Shown here piece by piece: positions 55,424 to 64,000 of a DNA stretch of 64,000 nt. The notes beneath the pieces are model-generated. The model was not told where the DNA came from and made no database searches. It saw only the letters and a program-made list of their open reading frames with translations. Every line of letters starts with the position of its first letter. The stretch's first letter is position 1. Origin of the DNA: Adiantum capillus-veneris (lineage: Eukaryota > Streptophyta > Polypodiopsida > Polypodiales > Pteridaceae); NCBI GenBank assembly GCA_014529385.2, contig CM043950.1, forward strand, positions 64,560,935 to 64,624,934. The letters run 5' to 3'. Position numbers and translations under genes: made by a program.

Positions 55424-56059
55424 GAGTTGAAGACAAAAGTACGTTGTTTGTGTATCCAAGATGAGATTTCTATTGGAGATTTGACCATGGGAAATTATTC
55501 AAGCCACACTCTAGAGGATGTTAGGGAGTCAATTAATAAATGTCACTCTGACACCCTTGATACTCACAAATACTTAGAGCTCAGTGCGGATGATGAAAAA
55601 TCAAAAGGTCATGAGAGTGATCTAGAAACAAATCTTAGATTTATTTATTTTTTTCAAATAAAAAATCTAGGATCACAAAAAGGGGAATGAGAAACATTCC
55701 AATGTGTCACATTGAAGGAAAATAGTCTTACTTGATATTGATGGGTGCCCTTGATTGCATAAAAGACAAAGTAATTGGGAAATCATCAAGACCTTCTCAG
55801 CCAAACAGATTGAAATTGAAAAAAGGACAAACAACAAAACCTCCCAAGGACACATCAAAGGCAGTGGAAGCCCTTAGCGCTCCTAGATGGACAAAGATTG
55901 AGTAAAAAAAGAAATACAGTGAACTAAAATGGACATTGAAAGAAGTGTGGAAACTAAAACGGAAGTGGAAACAAAAATGGGAAAAAATCGTGAAAGGACA
56001 GAGTAAGTGTATTATTGCATTACAAGAAGTACACTATTCAAGATCACAAAATCATCATC
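55424..56059 (+). pseudogene. Gypsy-4 spacer, most of RT missing
   Basis: Lys/Glu-rich fragments with stops. The RT fingers and catalytic Y-x-D-D region were not found, so most of RT appears deleted between protease and 56060. Confidence 0.5.
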
Positions 56060-56880
56060 AAACAACCAGCTGCACCTATCGGATTTTCCTTAATCTAGAA
56101 AAATGTGTTTTCATGGTTAGACATAGCAAAATCCTATGTCATAGTGTATCAACCAATGGAATATCCATGAATATGGACAAAATCAAGGTGATTGTGGATA
56201 TGCCATGTCCAAAGATATTGAAAGAGGTTTAATCATTTATGGCACATTGTGCATACTATAGAAAGTTTATCTACATGTACATGGTCATTGTTAAGCCTCT
56301 ATATGGTTTAATTGTGACTTTTGATTGGACAGAAGATTGTGAGGAATCTTCAAAAGTTGAAACAAGCATTGGTATCAGCACCAAATTGGAGCAAAATCTT
56401 TCATGATCATATGGATGCCTCTGCTTTTGCCATTGGATGTATCAAGGCAAAACCTGGTGAAGGGACTCTGGATTTTTCCAAATGATATGCCAGCCATTTA
56501 TTGAACAATGTTGAACATAATTACACAAATACAGAAAGGAAAGGATTGGGAATGGTTTACACTATTGATGATTCAAGCATTATCTCCTAGACAATCAATT
56601 CATTTTATTTGTGGATCATCAAGCACTATTGTATCTGGTCAACAAGCCATGCATGGATAGTGAGGTAATTCATCATCTTGCTTGAATTTGATTTCATAAT
56701 TTTGGTAAAGAAGGGGTCAACCCATCAACAGTTGATCACCTTTCTAGGCTACTAAATGGAGAGAACCCAGAAGGAGTTGAAGATGAGTTGCTAGATGCAT
56801 ATCTCTTGAACCTAGAAATGATACATAGATGGAGTGAGAGTATAATTCCACTTTTGTCTACAGGGAAATTGTAAATAGAC
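56060..56880 (+). pseudogene. Gypsy-4 RT thumb and RNase H
   Basis: FLNLEKCVFMVRHSKILCHS, NGISMNMDKIKVIVDMPCPK, then FMAHCAYYRKFIYMYMVIVK and PLYGLIVTFDWTEDCEES make the RT thumb and connection. MDASAFAIGCI (RNase H first Asp), NNVEHNYTNTERKGLGM, VDHQALLYLVNKPCM and STVDHLSRLLNGENPEGVED follow. It is broken by about eight stops or shifts. Confidence 0.85.
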
Positions 56881-57329
56881 TGAGAGAGAATCACTTCTTA
56901 GCAGATGAATATATCATAGGGTTCACATGACATCCTACAATTGCATATCAAAACCTCTGATATTCCTTTGTACCTTAGAGAAGCGCATATCGCACGAACT
57001 TTATCCATTATGGAAAAAATCAAAACCTATCAAAATTTCATGAAAATGGTAGTCTTTTGGCCATGACTTTGAGGCACACATGTATGTCAAGAAATGTAAA
57101 TCATGTGCAAACAGAGCCCCTAAGGAAGTACACTACTCAGTGGTCAGGTGAATATAGCACTACATTGGAGTAAGTATATTGTGGATTGTTTGAACCACGT
57201 TTTATTCCCTCGGAATTTGTCCAATCAAAGGATGAAATCAATCAAAATTGAAGTACAGTCATATGAATTTATTCACAACCAATTGTACAAGTGTTGCAGA
57301 GATAATCAACTCAACTTTGTGCATTAGAA

Positions 57330-58500
57330 AGTGAGTACATACCGATCTTGCATGAAGCACATTCGGGGCAAGCGAGAGTTCATTTTTTTGCTGAAAAACG
57401 GCTAAGGCTATAATGCTGCCAAAATTTGGTGGCCGACACTCTTTATGGATGTTGAAGCATACCTAAAATGATGTGATGAATGCCAAAGAACAAAAATTTC
57501 AATAAAAAAGGATGAAATGCCAATGAGACCGATGATAGAAGCACATATGTTTCCCAAGTGAGGGCTAGATTTTGTGGGTCCCGTAGCACCACCAACTTAT
57601 AAAACTCATGCAAAATATATTATATTGGCTATAGACTATTTAACCAAGTGGGTTGAGGCCAAAGCCACACAAAACAATGATGCACACACTACAACACAAT
57701 TCTTGTATGAAAATATTTTCACGCGGCACAATATATTATATTGGCTATAGACTATTTAACCAAGTGGGTTGAGGCCAAAGCCACACAAAACAATGATGCA
57801 CACACTACAACACAATTCTTGTATGAAAATATTTTCACGCGGCACAATTTGCCTATTGATTTTTTTTTGATCGAGACACATTTTGTTAACGAAGTCATTG
57901 AGCTTTTGCTTGACAAATTCATAGTCACACACAAAACATTGACTCCATATCACCCATAAGGTGGTGGTCAAGTTGAGAGTAAAAACAAAGTCTTGAGCAT
58001 AGTTCTAACCAAAATTGTGAATGACAATAGATTGGATTGGCATCAAAATTTGCACTCTACTGTTTAGGCCTATAGAGCTGCATACAAAACTATTCTAGGA
58101 ACTACACCTTATAACATGGTGTTTGGATTTAATGTGATACTACCCATAGAGTTTATAATTCCAACTTGTAGATACCAAATAAACTCAAATGGAATGGACA
58201 TGAATGGTCTACCCGTTTGGACAACCTCAAAAAGTTTGATGAAATTAGGTTAAAGGAAGTAACCACAATCTACACCCAAAAATGATACATGAAAGAGTTT
58301 CATGACAACAAGCATGTGAAATCCAAAGACTTCGCACCAGGAGATTATGTGCTTGTCTACACTCTCAAGCCAAATGAAAAAATGAGGAATGGGACCATTC
58401 ATGATTCACTCCATATCACCAAGTGGGCCATAAAGATTGCTACATTGGATGAACAAGAAATGCCAAACTGGATCAGTGGATACAGGCTTTAAAAATATCA
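57330..58500 (+). pseudogene. Gypsy-4 integrase
   Basis: The zinc region near 57340-57490 (SCMKHIRGKREFIFLLKNG, CDECQRTK) precedes the core: GLDFVGPVAPPTYKTHAKYI, LAIDYLTKWVEAKATQ (first Asp in the DFVGP motif), ETHFVNEVIELLLDKFIVTH (second Asp position is Glu/Thr, degraded) and GGGQVESKNKVLSIVL (third acidic residue present). The tail has DYVLVYTLKPNEK and YRLKKYHLPL. A 116-base tandem duplication inside the core shifts the frame. Confidence 0.83.
57617..57848 (+). repeat. 116-bp tandem duplication in the integrase core
   Basis: 57617-57732 and 57733-57848 read as identical copies. 116 is not a multiple of three, so the duplication itself breaks the frame. The lack of differences suggests it is much younger than the element. 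Confidence 0.93.
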
Positions 58501-58680
58501 CTTGCCATTGACTCAAGAGATGCTAAAAAAGACACATGTAGCTAGAAACAAGAAAGAGAATCAAGATCTTGAGATTCAAGAGTACGCAACAAAAAGGATG
58601 CAAAGAAAAGGACAACTCAAAATGCATAAAACTGTGCGAGGAGGATGATGAAAATGTGAACCCACACATCTTGTCAAGCT

Positions 58681-60190
58681 AGGAGCCAAAATGGTACCTA
58701 TTCATGTGTTGGTACTTGGTGTGCATTTGAATACAATAAATTTGAATATGTACCAGCAAATGCCATAACTGGTCCTACTACCTTTGAAAAAAAACATTTA
58801 CAAGCTTCAATGGACTATCACTTTTTGCTACAGGTTTTGTGGAGCTCACGATACACATCAATGAATATGTGTGTCCCCATAACTTCTTTGTACTACCACC
58901 ATATGCCTCAAGTAATTAGCTAATATTGGGCACACCATGGCAACACAAATACAAAGTGTATATACAATGGCTCGACAACCAAGTGCATTTTACAGTTGGT
59001 AATCAGGTAACTTATGTCAATTTTTCTTCCATAATAGAAGATACCAGGTATCTTTTTTAGAATGCCAAAATAAAAAACAAGAGTGTAGCCAACAATATTC
59101 CCACAATAGAGAGACAAGAGTCAATACCAGACACATCATCTATAAAGTCTAGTGATAGCCTTGAAATGGCAATTGCTAGTAATCCGCTCCTTTTAGTACA
59201 AGCCATGAATGCACACCCACTTATCACCAAACACATCTCAAAAAATACTGTGGGATGCATGTTTAACATCATCATCCTATCTTATTGCAGTATTAGCGAG
59301 AACCACGATTAATTGTCAAGCCACGGGACAAAGCTGACTCAACTAGTGAATAGAGGCTACAAGAGGGTGTCAATCTCTTGGAAAACAACTAACAACTCGC
59401 ACCTAACTCAAGCTACACTCAAGTGACTTAAATCACCAAAAGCCAATCGCTCATCGGCAAACAAATCACATCTGTTATAGCATAAGATGACATCCAAACA
59501 TAACGAAACTTCTAGGTCATGTTTATAAGACCTAAGCACACATGCTTATGGTGTCAAACCCCACTTTAGGTCAAGTTCCAAAATCGCAATTATTAACAAC
59601 TTTTTTTGACCTAGTCGTTTTCGACCCATAATGCATCTAAATGCTTAGCAATGATGCCCTAATACCCCGCCTATGCTTAGTTTTTGATTTGAAAGTGTAA
59701 ATTCCTAGCTATGATGAAATTAGGCCGCAGGTTGGTGACACCAAAAGCTACAAATTACTGTGACGTGCTTACGTCAATGCGTAGAGCTCTTACCTATAGT
59801 TGCAATGCAACAAACGCGACTGCAATGTGACAACTGGGGAGGGAGTAGGAAGTGCAAGAAGGAGAGGAGTGAGCGCCGTTAGCTCACACTGTGTATTTCA
59901 TTATCCAAAACTTAACAATAACTTACAAAAAATGGCTTTTATACCTTAGCCAAGGTTTTTGGTGGTCAAAACTAATAATCTGGGAGTTCTACCAAAGATG
60001 GGTAATGATAGGTTGATACAAGTTGGAAGCTTGTAGCCCCGGCTCATTAATTATAGAGTTTATCCGAGAAAATACGAGTTACAATATTCTCGATTTATCA
60101 AAATAATAAGTGTTTTTACAATGAGAACTCCTAAAAATGGTATTCGTGGTATCTGTCCCCTCCTCGCATGTGTCGTCCCTTGACACAGCT
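58681..60190. other. Region without recognised gene
   Basis: 1.5 kb. Small ORFs on the minus strand near 58920-59275 have no known motif, and no LTR could be paired. It may hold the decayed 3' end of Gypsy-4. Confidence 0.5.
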
Positions 60191-63100
60191 TTATGGGCTA
60201 AAGTAGTCTTCGGGCTGGCGGCTGGCGAGGTGGTCTTTAAGTGTTGTTAGATCCTTTTGATATCTTATTTTCCGTTCCTTATCCGGCACTTGCAAGAACT
60301 TCATGGTTACTCTGTTTTTCAACTCCACTGCTGAGTAGCCTACAAACCTTGAGGTCAGGTTTCTGATCACTGGTGCAAATATCTTCATTCGACAAGTGAA
60401 TTATCTCGTGTAGAACGCTTCCTCGAATGCCAGCATATTGTGAGAAGGTAGAAACATGCATCTGGCATAGAAGCCATAGAGGACTTCCTTGGAAGGTTGG
60501 CCACTGAGATCATAGCACAAACCTTTGTTACCCTCGAGGAATGACATCCAAGGGGTGCCTGCTTGCTTTGGCTCATTGAACACTTCGATGCAGGTGAGCA
60601 GCATTCGGCAGATTTTTTATAGCATAGCACATGACAATTTTGGTAGACTTTTGAAAATGACATGGCGCCCTTTAGGGTTTTCACCATGTATTCTTCAGTC
60701 GTTAGTCCCTTTTCTAGAGCAGGCAATCTGGGGTAATTCAGCCAAGTTGTCCACTTCTTTAGTAGTGCCTCATGTGCTATCCAGGTCCTTACTCTTGGTA
60801 CAGGACAGAAGGTGGGATCCTTTTGTAGGGCCGTAGGTGCTCTCATGAACAGAATCAAGTACCTTGGGTTCTTGTTCAGCCAGCTCAACCTCCACTTTGG
60901 GTGGTATTTATCTGCGCCCTCGACTTGCATGTCTGTTTAAATTCTTTCTTTTACTTGTAGCCACTCAACTTTAATCAGAGGGTAGGGCACGTATTGTTGG
61001 TGCCATTGCACATTTATTTGATTGGGAGTGAGTTGTGTGACATTGACAGAATGAAGTACTCTCAGCTCCCAATCCATTGCTGCCTTCCACTGCTCATCTA
61101 CCTCTTGTGTAACTTTTTCTTTTAGTGCATCTTCTTTAGCCTTTGAGAGCTGGACCATGGGCACTGTGTCTTCTTCTATGATGGGTACCTGAAATTCTTC
61201 CTTGCCACTCAGCTCTACTACGGCTTGTGTCTCCATGCCAGCAAAGGATACTGAGGGTATTTCTATCGAAGGCTATTCCAAAGTGCCTGCCTCTTCTTGC
61301 GTTCCCGGCCTTCCCACTCTCTGTAGCTGGTTGGCTCTTTTGAGTTCATCTATCTCCTTCAACAATTCATCTTCTCTTTGGACCCGCCTCAAGGCTAGGT
61401 CTATGCACTAAGATTGCTTTAACTTTAGCTCCAGCTCTAGGTCTTTATTTTTTCTTTTTGAGTTCCTTGTAGACCTCATCTGTACCTTTGATCGAGGCGA
61501 CAATTGGATTTTCTCGTATTTGCCGCAAGAATATTGCCTGATTATTGATTCTTTGTTCTGAGTACTGTAGAGAAGCATTGGCTACATCTAACTGTACCTG
61601 GATTTTTTGAGTTGATAAGGTGGTAGTGAGAAGTTCATTTGTAACTTCCGTCAGCTAATCATCCTTGGCTTTGCATGCATCTAACAGTTTGGTAAGCAGC
61701 TCACCCGGACTCCTCCATTTCTTTTTGTTGCTTATCTCTAGCGAGTTGATGTTGTTCAACTTCTGCTCTCAGCTCCCGCACTTGCCTTTGCAGATCGGTG
61801 ATGACAATAAGTCTGTCGTCTAACTGCCCTTGGAGTGCGTCGATCACCATCTCTAACTCTTTGGCCCGTATGCTATGGACAAGTGCTGTTGAGCGAAGTC
61901 TTTCTATCATCTCTTGCATTTGCTTAGCATATTAGTTACCTTGTAGGATGACTTCGTCATTGAATTGCCAGTCTTCATTGCGTGCCGGCTGTCTTGATGT
62001 TTTTGCAGCCTCATGGGTGTCTGTTGGTTGTGTCAGGACGACTGGTTGTTGTTGTTCTTGTAGCTGTGGCTGTTCTTTTTTTTGTGGAGTAGAGGGTGGT
62101 GCCTCGGCCTTCTCTTGTTGTGCTGTGGTAGAGGGTGGTTCCTTTGCCTTTTGCTCCTTTGGCTGCTCAAACTGTGTGGTGTCCTCTTTTGTTGCAGGAC
62201 TTGCTACCTTTTCTGTCTCTAGATCTTTCTCTATTGGATGCTCTTGAGTAGATCCAGCTGCTCATTGTGTAGATTCAGCTTCTGGTGAAGATTCAACTGC
62301 CTCTTTGTGTTCTGGTTCTTGTGCAGATTCATCTGCTTCTTTCGTTGGCTCATTTGTTGTGTCTTTAATTGCTAGTGATGGTGGTGGGCTCGGCATTGGT
62401 TAATCTTGGTGTTCAGAGACAGGAGAAGAGATGTGGGGAGACACATCACCTTGGGCATGTTGTGCTTCTCCTTGTGCAATGGTCTCCTCTGCATGATCTT
62501 GATGTTCTTCCATCTCTTTTTCCTTCTTTGCCGCTTCTTCGGCTTCCTTTAGCTTTAAAGATTCTGCTTCTTGGTACATCTGTTCCAGTACTTCAGCGGG
62601 TTCTTTAGCCTGCTTCCTGGTGTGATGCTTGATCCTTGGTCCCTTAAATCCACTAGGCACCCATTTTTTTGGGTCCTTTCCTTGTGCTTGTTGACTGTGT
62701 TGGTATGCGTGTTTCTCTCTTTCAAACCGGGCTTGATTTTGCACAGGCTCTTCTTGGTATGCTGCCATGGCTTTTCTCTTCATTTCTTCCCTTCATGCTC
62801 TCTTTTCTTCATTATCCAAGCTTTCACTACTGTGCCTTTCCGGCGAGCTTTCAGCCGATTCTTCATCAGATTTGTAGGATCTCTTGGCCGATCTTGTAGC
62901 TCGAAGAGATGGTTGAGCTGACACTATCCAAGTGTTTTGGTTTGGGGTAGGTGGTAGGTTGTTGACGATGCCGATGCCGATGCCGATGGCATGATATGTA
63001 ATCCTTGTCAACACCTCTAGTGCACCCAGGTATGTGATCTTTCCTTCTTTCTTTATTCCTTTCAAAGTGGTCAAGACGTATTGTGCATGGTCCACCGATT

Positions 63101-63764
63101 GCCTGGTTGTTGACTTGAGAACTTGCGTGAAGGTGGTGGCAACCGCATGATTGGGCGTGGTATACCTTGGTGGCCTCTTAGCCAAGAAGTGGAAGTGTTG
63201 GTGGTATAACTTGGCTGGACTCTTCCACCTGCTTATTGGAATAAGGTCCGAAAAGGTGGTCGCGGAGGTTTCTTTTGTGAAAGTTCTGGCTGTCTTTCTA
63301 TTCCTTGCCCTCATTGTCATTCATTCTATGGGCAATCTGAGTACCTCTGCCACTATTTCCTTGGTGATCACCACTTCGACTTTGTTCCCTTGTGGGTCAG
63401 AACTCTACGCACTTCCATCTTCCTTGATCGTGGATAAAAGCTCGTAAGCTTTTTGGAAATCCACACCGCACGACTCCTGTTCATAGAAATCTCTAAGTCC
63501 TAGCCTGCGGTTGGCTTCTTTGGTCTCAGGCTTCGCGGTGACATCATACACTTCTTTTGGTAGGATTTGCAACTCTATCTGATGTCCCTCCTCACTCTTG
63601 AATCTGCCGGTGAACATTGTGGTGTGATGCTCCTCCAGCTATTCCTTTGAGAGATAGGTTGCCTTGGCGGTTTTGACTGAATCGGGGTCCAGTTGGTATG
63701 TTGGTAGTTCTTGCAACTTTTATTTTTGGTTGAGCTTCTTCTTGGCCCTCTCTACTGCTTGCAT
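60191..63764 (-). pseudogene. Unrecognised long ORF with coiled coil (about 1,190 codons, broken)
   Basis: The start is taken as ATG at 63764 (MQAVERAKKKLNQK). One frame then runs to about 61440 with only nonsense codons in it, a second frame from about 61430 to 60600, and a third to the end at 60191. Layout: an N-terminal domain (LPTYQLDPDSVKTAKATYLS; RRLGLRDFYEQESCGVDFQK; VVITKEIVAEVLRLP), a basic middle (YVLTTLKGIKKEGKITYLGA), a Lys/Glu/Gln-rich low-complexity stretch at 62700-61980, a long coiled coil at 61919-61280 (LEMVIDALQGQLDDRLIVIT; ELRAEVEQHQLARDKQQKEM), and a C-terminal domain with KYHPKWRLSWLNKNPRYLIL, EVFNEPKQAGTPWMSFLEGN and YGFYARCMFLPSHNMLAFEE. I do not recognise the family. 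The N-terminal part loosely recalls plant transposon-associated ORFs (a VDF...VLRLP pattern). A gag-like or accessory ORF of an unknown element is my best guess. Confidence 0.6.
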
Positions 63765-64000
63765 GGCTCCTGTTCAGTGAATAGAGTGTCAAAGTTAGCA
63801 GAGTTGTTAGATTTTTCTCTGAAATGTCCTTTCGTCTGCAATGCTGACAATTTTGGTCCAATTTGCTTCAAATCAATTTTTGAACAAGCATAGTTGCATA
63901 AAAACGTGCAAGGAACAAAATTGTAAAGTTCAAACAAAAATTTGCAACCAAAGTAAATAATCGCGACAGTTGAGTAATTTCTCCAACTTTTTGCAAACTT
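63765..64000. other. Upstream side of the unrecognised ORF
   Basis: Short AT-rich sequence to the window end. An overlapping ORF at 63592-63861 in another frame is not supported. The promoter or leader of the long ORF would be here or beyond the window. Confidence 0.4.

Larger units (their letters stand above)
51890..58680 (+). mobile_element. Gypsy-4, decayed Ty3/gypsy element without detected LTRs
   Basis: Gag, zinc knuckle, protease, RT, RNase H and integrase follow in order on the plus strand over 6.8 kb. Dozens of stops and shifts make it the oldest large element here. No LTR pair, primer site or target duplicate was found, so its limits are the outer coding motifs. It belongs to a different gypsy group from Gypsy-C/D: its gag words and integrase differ. 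Confidence 0.85.

Noticed and set aside
63592-63861. 89-codon minus-strand ORF overlapping the start of the long unknown ORF
   Set aside because: The competing frame from 63764 continues sensibly into the downstream protein apart from nonsense codons; this one does not.

Overview
This is a gene-poor, repeat-dense stretch of a large eukaryotic nuclear genome, almost certainly a land plant. The evidence is Ty1/copia and Ty3/gypsy LTR retrotransposons with plant-type domain order, primer-binding sites close to the initiator-Met tRNA type (TGGTATCAGAGC), 5-bp target-site duplications, an APE-type LINE, and long (AC)n and (CT)n microsatellites. Repeat density would suit a fern or gymnosperm, but nothing here fixes the taxon. 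I see no convincing host gene, tRNA, rRNA or CRISPR. Every long ORF belongs to a mobile element or to an unrecognised, decayed ORF.

Layout. (1) 1-10843: a decayed plus-strand copia element (Copia-A) is split inside its reverse transcriptase by a minus-strand LTR element without pol (LTR-B, 1319-10123, TSD AAATG). LTR-B is itself split by a complete-looking minus-strand copia element (Copia-2, 2322-8094) whose two LTRs each carry a long (AC)n tract. (2) 10844-16004: simple repeats, a coiled-coil ORF1-like relic (12257-12963) and small fragments. (3) 16005-35427: one old minus-strand gypsy element (Gypsy-D, TSD CTCTT) that has taken three later insertions. These are Gypsy-C (16809-21991, TSD TCCTC, in the 3' LTR of D and of the same family), Copia-E (23728-28912, TSD CTATA, in the integrase) and a solo LTR (32038-32811, TSD AAGGC, in gag). 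(4) 35428-43500: an array of long imperfect palindromes, a second LTR element of the LTR-B type (LTR-H), a decayed gypsy RT, and a 22-bp minisatellite. (5) 47278-50510: a LINE with endonuclease and RT, both broken. (6) 51890-58680: a heavily mutated plus-strand gypsy element (Gypsy-4) with gag, protease, RT/RNase H and integrase still in order. (7) 60191-63764: a minus-strand ORF of about 1,190 codons with a long coiled coil and no family I can name, broken by two frameshifts and roughly ten nonsense codons.

Together these show repeated nested transposition followed by decay. Element ends, primer sites, polypurine tracts and TSDs were located by reading the sequence, so several nests can be peeled back to the base. 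The best candidate for something undescribed is the 60.2-63.8 kb ORF, followed by the palindrome array at 35.8-36.7 kb, the pol-less LTR-B/LTR-H family, and a short terminal block with a (CT)n tail shared by the ORF1-like relic and the LINE.
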